In this document: in pieces, positions 23,167 to 29,644 of the stretch | Position numbering within the stretch: position 1 is the first letter of the stretch | Layout: each line of letters opens with the position of its first letter | From: Deltaproteobacteria bacterium | Lineage (GTDB): Bacteria > Desulfobacterota_C > Deferrisomatia > Deferrisomatales > JACRMM01 | Assembly (NCBI GenBank): GCA_016218905.1 | Contig: JACRCS010000012.1 | Coordinates: forward strand, 1 to 29,644 | DNA: 29,644 nucleotides | Reading direction: 5' to 3' | The notes under the pieces: generated by a model | Database searches by the model: none | Told to the model about the DNA's origin: nothing | The model's input: the letters and a program-made list of their open reading frames with translations, nothing else | Translations under genes and position numbers: made by a program

Positions 23167-23726
23167 TTCAGGCGTCGGAGCTCAAGCGGGGCCTCGTCAT
23201 GCAGATCGAGGGCGCGCCGTGCCGGCTGATGGACGTGACGATGCAGAGCCCTTCGGCGCGCGGCGCCAACCTGATGGTGAAGGTGCGCTACCGCAACCTC
23301 CTCACCGACCAGGTGCTCGAGAAGACGTACCGCGGCGGCGACAAGATCGCCGAGGCCGACTTCGAGCGGAAGAAGGGCCAGTACCTCTACGCCGCGGGCG
23401 AAGGGGGCGTCTTCATGGACCTGGAGAGCTACGAACAGTTCGAGGTGAGCCCTGAGATGTTCGAGCCGGTCAAGGGCTACCTCCTGGAGGGGACCGAGGT
23501 CCAGCTCGGCTTCTACCAGGGGAGGGTGGTGAGCATCGATCCGCCCATGGTCGTCGAACTCACCGTGGTGGACACGCCACCGACGATCAAGGGCGCCACG
23601 GCCCAGGCCCAGCTCAAGGAGGCGACCCTGGAGACCGGGCTCAAGGTGATGGTCCCGCCCTACCTGGCACCCGGCGAACGCATCCGGATCGACACCCGGG
23701 ACGGCCACTTCGTCTCCCGGGCCTAG
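23163..23726 (+). CDS. Elongation factor P paralogue, YeiP/EfpL type
   Basis: A 187-aa EF-P superfamily protein that relieves ribosome stalling at difficult peptide bonds. It has the three-domain layout and the C-terminal signature (TIKGATAQAQLKEATLETGLKV, then VPPYLAPGERIRIDT). The tip of domain I reads SPSARGANL with Arg33, as in YeiP/EfpL (PTARGA), not the Lys34-bearing GKG loop of canonical EF-P. It should therefore work without lysylation. The start at 23163 overlaps the upstream stop as ATGA. Some phyla lacking canonical EF-P annotate similar proteins simply as efp, so I leave the symbol open. Confidence 0.87.
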   Translation: MIQASELKRGLVMQIEGAPCRLMDVTMQSPSARGANLMVKVRYRNLLTDQVLEKTYRGGDKIAEADFERKKGQYLYAAGEGGVFMDLESYEQFEVSPEMFEPVKGYLLEGTEVQLGFYQGRVVSIDPPMVVELTVVDTPPTIKGATAQAQLKEATLETGLKVMVPPYLAPGERIRIDTRDGHFVSRA

Positions 23727-23730
23727 CGGG

Positions 23731-23807
23731 AAGAGCAGGTTGAGGTCGAGAGAAGAGCAGGTTGAGGAAGAACGGCGAGGGTAGGTTCTCTCCTCAACCT
23801 CAACCTG
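23731..23807. repeat. Direct and inverted CAGGTTGAGG repeats
   Basis: AAGAGCAGGTTGAGG occurs at 23731-23745 and 23753-23767, 22 bp apart. The inverted copy CCTCAACCTG is at 23798-23807. The set fills the gap between two converging genes and can fold into a hairpin on either strand, so it may act as a bidirectional transcript end. Confidence 0.6.
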
Positions 23808-23815
23808 TTCCTGCG

Positions 23816-24223
23816 TCAGGCCTTCTCCGCCTCGCCCTGCAGCGGCCACTGGCCCCGCCGCGTCAGGACCGTCCGAAGCGCCTTCAGGCCCTGGTTCATC
23901 GCCGGTACCCCGCCGTAGATCCCGGTCTGGAAGATCACTTCCGCGACCTCCTTCGGCGTGCAGCCCACGTTCAGCGCGGCGTGGATGTGGAGCTCAAGCT
24001 CCTCCGTGCGTTCCAGCACGGTCAGGGCCGCCACGGTGACGAGCTGGCGCACGGGGTGCGGGATCACCTGGCGGGCGTACATCTGCCCCGTGATGAAGAG
24101 CGAGAGGTCCTTCGCGAGCTCCTTATCGAAGGACCGCCAGAGCTCGTAGGGCCGCTCGCCCGTTACCCCCTCGAAGTAGAGCTTGGCAGTCTCCGCCGTC
24201 TTCTTCGCCAGTTCGTCCGACAT
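23816..24223 (-). CDS. Carboxymuconolactone decarboxylase-like (AhpD-fold) protein
   Basis: A 135-aa all-helical protein of the carboxymuconolactone decarboxylase family. It has the family core RQLVTVAALTVLERTEELELHIHAALNVGCTPKEVAEVIFQTGIYGGVPAMNQG. The CxxC redox pair of AhpD is absent, so peroxidase activity is unlikely; one Cys remains before TPKEV. Members range from true decarboxylases to proteins of unknown role. AGGAGGG precedes the ATG. It stands alone between the EF-P paralogue and the histidine kinase. Confidence 0.85.
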   Translation of the reverse strand: MSDELAKKTAETAKLYFEGVTGERPYELWRSFDKELAKDLSLFITGQMYARQVIPHPVRQLVTVAALTVLERTEELELHIHAALNVGCTPKEVAEVIFQTGIYGGVPAMNQGLKALRTVLTRRGQWPLQGEAEKA

Positions 24224-24449
24224 CGTGTCCCTCCTCAAGAGTTCCTTGAAACGTGCAGGTGCGGGCGGTTTCGGGCGCCCGATCAGCGGTCCCCGTCTCC
24301 CGGCCCTGGGCGCTCCCGCGCTCGTCGATCCCAGCCATCGTGGCCTCCCCGACGCGAGCGCCTCCTGCCCTCGTGCTTGCGTTACGCGACCCGGGCTCGT
24401 CCTGACCCCGTCCCAACGCCACAGGCTAATGCCCGCTCTGCCGGGCGGG

Positions 24450-24485
24450 CCCCCTTGCCCGGCGAAGCCCCCTTGCGGGGCGAAG
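24450..24485. repeat. Tandem 18-bp GC-rich repeat
   Basis: Two copies of CCCCCTTGCSSGGCGAAG, differing at two positions, lie in the 281-bp gap between the CMD-like gene and the histidine kinase. Each unit is itself partly dyad-symmetric, and they lie just beyond the kinase stop codon, so they may help end its transcript. Confidence 0.5.
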
Positions 24486-24504
24486 CCGGGAGGGGAGGGG
24501 TGGG

Positions 24505-25923
24505 CTAAGGAAGAGGTCGATCTAAGGGCACCCAGACGGTGAACCGGGTTCCCTCGCCGAGCCGGCTGGATACCGAGATGCGGCCCCCGCAGGCCTCCAG
24601 GAGCCGGCGCACGATGTAGAGGCCGAGCCCGGAGCCCCGGTCGCCCGCCGACACGGAGCCGCGGTAGAATCGGTCGAAGATGCGCGGGAGCTCCGCCTCC
24701 GGGATGCCCCGGCCCGTGTCGCTCACCTCGATGCGCAGGCCCCGCTCGCCGCTCGCCTCCGCCGCTTCGGCCCGGAAACGGACGACACCGCCCGGCTCCG
24801 TAAAGTTCAGGGCGTTCGAGAGGAGGTTCTCCACGATCCGCTGCACGGCCTGGCAGTCGCCGACCGCGAGATCCTCGAGCCCGTGCTCCTCGACCTCGAG
24901 CGTGATTCCCTTTGCGACCGCCGAGCCGCGGGCGCTGGTCGCGCCCGACGCCACCGCGGCGCCCGCCGGTCCCGACGAGCCGTGGAGACCGTGGGTGGAG
25001 TCGAGCTCTTCGGCCAGGAGAAACTGCTCCATCAGGTGGCGCACGCGGCGGCTCGCGTCCAGGATGCTGTCGACGCACGTCGCCTGCTCGGGGGCGAGGG
25101 GACCGAAGCGGCCCCCCTTGAGCGCCGTCGCGAAACCCTGGATCACGGTGAGCGGGGCTTTCACGTCGTGGCCGACCATGTGCAGGTAGTCGTGCCTGCG
25201 CGCATCCAGGCGCTTTCGGCCGGTGATGTCGCGCACGGAGGCCTGGAACATGCCGTCGGAGGAGGCCTGGCGGGAGACGTGGACCTCCGCCCAGCGCTCC
25301 TCTCCGCTGGCGTGGCGGTACCGAACTTCGTACTCGGTCGGGGCGTCCGCCCCGGCGAGCCGCGCGGCGAAGTAGTCGGCGAGCCGCTGCACCTCGTCGG
25401 GCGCGATGAGCTGCGTGAAGTGGACGCTCTCGACGCTGTCTCGCGGGTAGCCCGAGAGCTCTTCCGCCTGCCGGTTGACGGCGTGCAGCCGCCCTTCGCG
25501 GTCCAGGGCGAAGAGCGCGTCCGTCGCCTTCTCGTAGAGCTCCGCGTAGGCGGGCCTTGGGGGGCCGTCGGTGACGACGCAGATGGCGTAGATCGCCAGG
25601 CTTTCCGGCCGACCTTCGACCCGTCGGATGGAGTGCCTGAGGGTCGAGATGCCCTCCTTCGAGCAGAGGGTTTCCTCTTCGATAAACGCCGCGCCGGTGG
25701 TGATCACGTCGGCCATCGCCCGGAGCCGCCGGGCGGCCTCCTCGGAAGGGAAGAACTCCCGGAGGAGCCGACCCGCAACCGCTTCGCGCGCGACGCCCAG
25801 GTGACGGGCTGCGGCCTCGTTCAGGTCCACCACCCTGCCTTCCGGACCCAACGCGAAGAGGGCGTGGGGGCAGGAGGCGAAGACGTTTGCGCCTAGTGCG
25901 CGCCGGAGGGTCTCGTCGGCCAT
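24505..25923 (-). CDS. PAS sensor histidine kinase
   Basis: A 472-aa soluble two-component sensor. Two PAS domains occupy about 12-118 and 125-236 (the second ends in RDITGRKRLD, a PAC motif). A HisKA domain follows with His252 in GHDVKAPLTVIQGF, then an HATPase_c domain with NLLSNALNF (N box), DTGRGIPEAELPRIF (G1/F) and GSGLGLYI (G2). There is no membrane segment, so it senses a cytoplasmic signal; no response regulator is adjacent. GAGG lies before the ATG at 25923, 11 bp after the stop of the metal-transport permease gene. Co-transcription with a metal importer hints at metal or redox sensing; this is inference. Confidence 0.88.
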   Translation of the reverse strand: MADETLRRALGANVFASCPHALFALGPEGRVVDLNEAAARHLGVAREAVAGRLLREFFPSEEAARRLRAMADVITTGAAFIEEETLCSKEGISTLRHSIRRVEGRPESLAIYAICVVTDGPPRPAYAELYEKATDALFALDREGRLHAVNRQAEELSGYPRDSVESVHFTQLIAPDEVQRLADYFAARLAGADAPTEYEVRYRHASGEERWAEVHVSRQASSDGMFQASVRDITGRKRLDARRHDYLHMVGHDVKAPLTVIQGFATALKGGRFGPLAPEQATCVDSILDASRRVRHLMEQFLLAEELDSTHGLHGSSGPAGAAVASGATSARGSAVAKGITLEVEEHGLEDLAVGDCQAVQRIVENLLSNALNFTEPGGVVRFRAEAAEASGERGLRIEVSDTGRGIPEAELPRIFDRFYRGSVSAGDRGSGLGLYIVRRLLEACGGRISVSSRLGEGTRFTVWVPLDRPLP

Positions 25924-25934
25924 GGCTGCCTCGA

Positions 25935-26756
25935 TCACGCGCCCACTGTACCGCCTCTGCGCTTCGGGGAGAGGAGCAGGGACGCGAAGAAGAGACCGGA
26001 GGCCGTGAGGACGATGGTCGCTCCGGAGGGCAGATCGAAGTAGTAAGAGAGTACGAGCCCTAGGAAGCAGGAGGCGTTGCCGAAGAGGATCGAGAGGACG
26101 AAGAGGGCCCGGTAGCTGTAGGTGAGCTGGTAGGCGGCGCTTGCCGGGATGACGACGAGTGCGAAGGCGAGCATCACGCCGACCGCCTGCATCGAGACGA
26201 CGATCGTCAGGCTGACGAGGAGGAGCATCGCGAAGGAGAGCCACTTCGCCGGCAGCCCGAGGGCTTCGGCCATCTCGGGGTCGAAGGAGAGGAGCTGGAA
26301 CTCCTTGAAGAGCAGGATCACAGCGGCGGCCACGGAAGCAGTGAGGACTCCGATGATCTGGAGGTCCGTAGGCGTCACGGTCAGGATGCTTCCGAAGAGG
26401 TACCCGTAGAGGCGGGCATCGTAGCTCCTGCGGAGCCCGACGAAGAGGATGCCGAGCGCCATCGCCAGCGCGTAGAAGACGCCGATGGAGGCGTCCATCT
26501 TCATCCGGCCCCTGCGGCTCGTGACGTGGATCGCGCCGGTGATCCCGAGGCAGAAGGCCACGGCCACGAGCATGGGGTTCTGGCCGACGAGGAACCCCAG
26601 GGCGACTCCCGCGAAGGCCGCGTGGGCCATCCCATCGCCGATGAAGGCGAGCCCGCGCAGGATCACGTAGACGCCGATGAGGGAGCACGCGGTCCCGACC
26701 AGCGCGCTCGCAACCAGGGCCCGCTGAACGAATCCGTAGCCGAACATCTCAGCCAT
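25935..26756 (-). CDS. Metal ABC transporter permease (ZnuB/MntB-like)
   Basis: A 273-aa integral permease of the ABC-3 family. About eight hydrophobic segments are visible, with the family motifs RGLAFIGDGMAHAAFAGVALGFL and QAVGVMLAFALVVIPASAAYQLTYSYRA. It forms the pore for Zn2+ or Mn2+ import with the ATPase and binding protein upstream. The ATG at 26756 overlaps the ATPase stop by 8 bp; a second ATG at 26747 is possible. Confidence 0.9.
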   Translation of the reverse strand: MAEMFGYGFVQRALVASALVGTACSLIGVYVILRGLAFIGDGMAHAAFAGVALGFLVGQNPMLVAVAFCLGITGAIHVTSRRGRMKMDASIGVFYALAMALGILFVGLRRSYDARLYGYLFGSILTVTPTDLQIIGVLTASVAAAVILLFKEFQLLSFDPEMAEALGLPAKWLSFAMLLLVSLTIVVSMQAVGVMLAFALVVIPASAAYQLTYSYRALFVLSILFGNASCFLGLVLSYYFDLPSGATIVLTASGLFFASLLLSPKRRGGTVGA

Positions 26757-27549
26757 GGTGGTCGCCCGCGAAGACGAAGGGCCGGCCGTGGGCCTCGTGG
26801 ACGTGGACCTCCGCGCCGTACATCGCCTCCAGGGTCTCCTTGACCAGAACCTCCCCCGGCGGGCCGTAGGCGTACACCTTGTGGTTGAGGCAGAGGACGA
26901 GGTCGAGGTAGGGCAACGCGAAATTCAGATCGTGGGTGACGAGCAGCGTCGTCAGCCGGTGGCGCTCGTGGGTTCCCTGGATCAGGTCCATCACCGCGTG
27001 CTGGCTTCCCACGTCGAGGCCCGTGTGCGGCTCGTCGAGCAGGAGGATGCGTGGGCTTCGGACGAGCGCCCGGGCGATGAACATCCGCTGGCGCTGCCCA
27101 CCGGAGAGGTGACCCGCGGGGTGCCCCGCGAGGTCGGCCATGCCGACGGCCCCGAGCGCCTCCAGCGCCTTCTCCCGCCCTCGACGACCTGCCCTTCGGA
27201 AGAGCCCGAGGGTCGGGTAGAGCCCCATGAGGACCACGTCGATCACCGAGACCGGGAAGTCGGCGTCGATCTGGTACGCCTGGGGAACGTACCCGATCTC
27301 CCGGCGTACCTTGCGCAGGTGGTGACAGCAGAGGTCCCCGACGAAGATGCGCCCGGTCACCGGCGTGACGAGCCCGAGAATGCCCTTGAGGAGGGTCGTC
27401 TTGCCCGAGCCGTTGGGACCGACGACTCCTACGAACGCGCCTTCCGGCACCTCGAGCCGCACCTCTTTGAGGGCAGCAGCGCCCTGATAGGCGAGCGTGA
27501 CGTCCTCGAAGCGGATGATCGCGGGCGACGCCTGAGGGAGCGGCCTCAC
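26749..27549 (-). CDS. Metal ABC transporter ATPase (ZnuC-like)
   Basis: A 266-aa ATPase. Walker A GPNGSGKTTLL, signature LSGGQRQR and Walker B ILLLDEPHTGLD are all present, with DADFPVSVIDVVLMGLYPTLG characteristic of zinc/manganese importers. The C-terminus is His-rich (HVHEAHGRPF, then GDHHG). The open frame extends far upstream over the binding-protein gene, but the real start is GTG at 27549, overlapping that gene's stop as GTGA. Confidence 0.9.
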   Translation of the reverse strand: MRPLPQASPAIIRFEDVTLAYQGAAALKEVRLEVPEGAFVGVVGPNGSGKTTLLKGILGLVTPVTGRIFVGDLCCHHLRKVRREIGYVPQAYQIDADFPVSVIDVVLMGLYPTLGLFRRAGRRGREKALEALGAVGMADLAGHPAGHLSGGQRQRMFIARALVRSPRILLLDEPHTGLDVGSQHAVMDLIQGTHERHRLTTLLVTHDLNFALPYLDLVLCLNHKVYAYGPPGEVLVKETLEAMYGAEVHVHEAHGRPFVFAGDHHG

Positions 27550-28433
27550 GGAGGTGCCTCCCTCAAGGCCGAGACGAGGGTGCGGACGTTCTCCTCCATG
27601 TGCTCGACATAGGTCTTCGTGCTCCCGTAGCCGAGGAGGTCCGAGAGCACGACCACCCGGATTCCGGCCTCTTGGGCCAGGAGCCGAGGGACCTTCGACG
27701 AGAGCTGCGGCTCGCTGACGAGCACGCGGATCTTCTCGGCGCGGACCCTTTCGATCAGGGCGGCCATGGCCTTGGCCGAGGGCTCGTGCCCGGGGATTGC
27801 CGAGACGACGCCGGCGAGCTCGAACCCGAAGCCCCGGGCGAAGTAGGGCCAGGCAGGATGGTAGGAGAGGAAACGGCGGTCCTTGAGCCCGGCGACCTCC
27901 GCGCGCAGGCGGGCCGCGGCCTCGTCGACGCGGCGAAGGTAGGCGGAGAGCCCCTCCCGATAAGTGTCCCGGCCCGCGGGATCCACCTTCTCCAGGGCGG
28001 CGGCGATATTCCGGCACATGACGGCGACGTTTGCGGGATCGAGCCAGATGTGTGGATTCGCCGGCCCGTGTCGGTGGCCGCCTTCGTGTTGGCCCCCGTC
28101 CGCAATGAGCGAGGCGCCGCGGGACGTCTCGGCCACGATCAAGCCGTCCCGGCCGGCGTTGCGGAGCAGGCGCTTCACCCACTCCTCGAGGCCGAGGCCG
28201 ACGGTGACCATCACGCGCGCCCGAGAGACCGCCTTGACGTCGCTGACCTTGGGTTCGTAGGTGTGGACGTCTTCGAGGCCGGTGAGGAGGCTCTTCACCT
28301 CCACTCTCGGACCGCCGATCTGACGGGTGAAGTCGGCGAGGTCGGGCAGCGTCGCGACCACGGGGATCGGGCCCGCCGCCCGGGCGGGGAGCGCCAACAC
28401 GAGCGCTAGTAGAGCGAGCAGGATCGTGCGCAC
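27546..28433 (-). CDS. Metal ABC transporter substrate-binding protein (ZnuA-like)
   Basis: A 295-aa periplasmic cluster A-I binding protein. A signal peptide (MRTILLALLALVLALPARA) starts at GTG 28433. Candidate metal ligands are His57 (EDVHTYEP), His128 (NPHIWLDP), His192 (SYHPAWPYF) and the late acidic residue in SDLLGYG. A short His-rich loop (QHEGGHRHG, 116-123) favours zinc over manganese. It is first in a tight operon with the ATPase, permease and histidine kinase. I saw no clear Zur or Fur box in the 130 bp upstream. Confidence 0.9.
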   Translation of the reverse strand: MRTILLALLALVLALPARAAGPIPVVATLPDLADFTRQIGGPRVEVKSLLTGLEDVHTYEPKVSDVKAVSRARVMVTVGLGLEEWVKRLLRNAGRDGLIVAETSRGASLIADGGQHEGGHRHGPANPHIWLDPANVAVMCRNIAAALEKVDPAGRDTYREGLSAYLRRVDEAAARLRAEVAGLKDRRFLSYHPAWPYFARGFGFELAGVVSAIPGHEPSAKAMAALIERVRAEKIRVLVSEPQLSSKVPRLLAQEAGIRVVVLSDLLGYGSTKTYVEHMEENVRTLVSALREAPP

Positions 28434-28567
28434 GTGCGCCCCCGAGTCATGCGAAAGGGTCCAAGCAGGGCCCGGATTCTAGGCAAGCCCGCCGGGGCAG
28501 TCAAGCGAGGCGCCGGAACCACTGAACCCGACCGCGCCTGGCCGCGTCCTCGGACCTCGGAGAACCC

Positions 28568-28765
28568 TCAGCTCGCGCCGGCGGCCGACGCGAGCAGCGC
28601 GTCGATCTGGCCGAGCGCGGCGTGGAGGTCTCTGCGCGCGGCGCCGAGCCGGTCGCAGTCTACGCGGTCTCTCATCGAATCGAGGCTCTTCGCCACCGTC
28701 TTGGCCGAGCGTTCGATGCAGTCGAGGATGTCTCCGATCGCGAAGGCGTTCTTCCCGTTGGACAT
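28568..28765 (-). CDS. Small helical protein, function unknown
   Basis: A 65-aa frame starting MSNGKNAFAIGDILDCIERSA, fully helical in appearance with heptad-like spacing (IGDILDCIERSAKTVAKSLDSM, then LHAALGQIDALLASA). CGGAG precedes the ATG by about nine bases. It stands between the ZnuA-like gene, in the same direction 134 bp downstream, and the divergent TPR-like gene. I do not recognise it. Confidence 0.45.
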   Translation of the reverse strand: MSNGKNAFAIGDILDCIERSAKTVAKSLDSMRDRVDCDRLGAARRDLHAALGQIDALLASAAGAS

Positions 28766-28908
28766 TCAACTCGCTCCGAAGCAGGATAGGAGGACGCGCC
28801 CGGTGGGCGCCGGTCGTCGCAGTCTACCACGGCAGCGGCTTCGCGTGGGCCGGTTATCAGATATCAGTTGTCTGCCAGTTGCTGCCCTTCCGTCACCTGC
28901 GGCGTCTT

Positions 28909-28939
28909 ACTGAAGACTGACGACTGATCACCGAGGACT
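28909..28939. repeat. Degenerate 7-bp tandem repeat (ACTGANG)
   Basis: ACTGAAG, ACTGACG, ACTGATC and ACCGAGG follow one another without gaps and end in ACT, 20 bp before the TPR-like gene. ATCAGAT/ATCAGTT at 28857-28870 looks like the same unit inverted. A related pair lies at 18769-18781. Function unknown. Confidence 0.55.
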
Positions 28940-28958
28940 CTCATCCACAGGAGTGAGC

Positions 28959-29644
28959 ATGGCTTTCGGATGGTTCTCGAAGGAGAAGGGACCGGGAGCG
29001 AAGGTCGCGAAGGCCGAGAAGCTCCGCGCGGCAGGCCGGTGGGCCGAGGCCCTCGCCTACTACGAGGAAGCGCTGGAGGCCGCTCCGCAGACGCCTGAAG
29101 CGACGGAGGGGGCGAGAAGCTGTCGCGAGCGCCTCGTCGCGTTGAACCTCGAGGAGGCCAGGGCCTTTGCCGCCTCGGAGCGGGAGAAGGCCCGCGAGCA
29201 CGCGAGCCTGGCGCTCGAACTCGCGGCCGGGGAGGAAGACCTGCGCCAGGCTGCGCGCGAAGTGCTCGAGAGCCTCCGCTCCGGCCCCGAGGCGCGCCGC
29301 AGGAGCCTGCCCGTCGCGCCTCCCCAGCCTCTCTTCGCCTCCTCGTGCAGTTGCGCGAGCCCCTGCGCCGCCGAGCCTCCGGAAGAGTCCGAGGGTGACG
29401 CGGAGTTGGAAGATCTCTTCGGCTTCTATCTGGAGGCCATGGCACCCGGGGAGCGGGAGGTCTTCGAGGGCCAGTCCCATGAGTTCAGGCAGGGCTTCGT
29501 TCTGCTCCAACAGGGGCATTGCGCCGAGGCGCGGCCGCTCCTGAAGGAGGCCGCCCGAGCCGGGAGCGACTCGCCCGCTCCCGCCTACGCGCTCGGCCTC
29601 CTGGCGGGTTTGGAAGGCGACGTCGGCGAAGCCGAACGGCAGTA
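28959..29644 (+). CDS. TPR-like protein, cut by the right edge
   Basis: The frame is open from the ATG at 28959 to the window end (228 codons seen) with AGGAG five bases before the start. Helical repeat-like segments occur at AEKLRAAGRWAEALAYYEEALEAAPQTPEA and QGFVLLQQGHCAEARPLLKEAARAGSDSPAPAYALGLL, the spacing and small/large pattern of tetratricopeptide repeats. Between them, near residues 118-126, is a cysteine cluster (CSCASPC) that could bind a metal. There is no signal peptide. TPR proteins are scaffolds, and the partner is unknown. The C-terminus is not in the window. Confidence 0.7.
   Translation, partial: MAFGWFSKEKGPGAKVAKAEKLRAAGRWAEALAYYEEALEAAPQTPEATEGARSCRERLVALNLEEARAFAASEREKAREHASLALELAAGEEDLRQAAREVLESLRSGPEARRRSLPVAPPQPLFASSCSCASPCAAEPPEESEGDAELEDLFGFYLEAMAPGEREVFEGQSHEFRQGFVLLQQGHCAEARPLLKEAARAGSDSPAPAYALGLLAGLEGDVGEAERQ

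Noticed and set aside
28434..28567. Zur or Fur operator upstream of the metal importer
   Set aside because: No AT-rich dyad resembling a Zur or Fur box is present; the gap is GC-rich throughout.
1..29644. CRISPR array, insertion sequence, phage or attachment site
   Set aside because: No regularly spaced repeats of array type, transposase or integrase frames, or terminal inverted repeats with target duplications were seen.

Overview
The window reads as chromosomal DNA from a high-GC, anaerobically respiring bacterium. It holds no rRNA, tRNA, phage genes, insertion sequence or CRISPR array. The organism uses selenocysteine: two genes carry an in-frame UGA inside a recognisable selenoprotein motif, each followed at bacterial-SECIS distance by a perfect hairpin. 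Selenium genes, molybdopterin enzymes, Fe-S electron carriers and a multihaem cytochrome suggest an anaerobe related to Deltaproteobacteria-like, Acidobacteriota-like or NC10-like lineages. The sequence does not fix the phylum.

Region 1 (about 120-18660, lower GC by eye) is a selenium/redox island. On the plus strand are a NapH-like membrane polyferredoxin, a GrdB/PrdB-family selenoprotein whose frame is split by a Sec UGA at 1957-1959, and an exported two-domain rhodanese. On the minus strand are an rSAM_SeCys/ArsS-like radical SAM protein and one long gene run (14641 down to 5033): molybdopterin enzyme 2, a TVP38/DedA membrane protein, a GltD-HdrD flavo-iron-sulfur fusion, molybdopterin enzyme 1, an 87-aa orphan and a second radical SAM protein. 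Upstream of that run, in the same direction, lie selD (itself Sec-containing), yedF and a nine-haem c-type cytochrome.

The strongest unexpected signal is regulatory. Near-consensus sigma-54 (-24/-12) promoters precede the rhodanese gene, the ArsS-like gene and molybdopterin enzyme 2, and a weaker one precedes the GltD-HdrD gene. The two intergenic regions with the good promoters each hold clustered, helically phased GACATGTC-type sites about 110-130 bp upstream of the predicted transcription starts. That is the normal place for enhancer-binding-protein sites. I infer one sigma-54/enhancer-controlled regulon joining a periplasmic sulfur/selenium transferase, a selenium-associated radical SAM enzyme and a cytoplasmic Mo/W enzyme system. 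Its substrate is unknown; a selenium or sulfur oxyanion or an organo-selenium compound is the working guess.

Region 2 (about 18790-29644, visibly higher GC) is ordinary chromosome: an FtsX-type ABC exporter pair with a nitroreductase, an EF-P paralogue of the YeiP/EfpL type behind a small unknown gene, a carboxymuconolactone-decarboxylase-like protein, a PAS histidine kinase behind a ZnuABC-type metal importer, a small unknown protein, and the start of a TPR-like gene that runs off the right edge.
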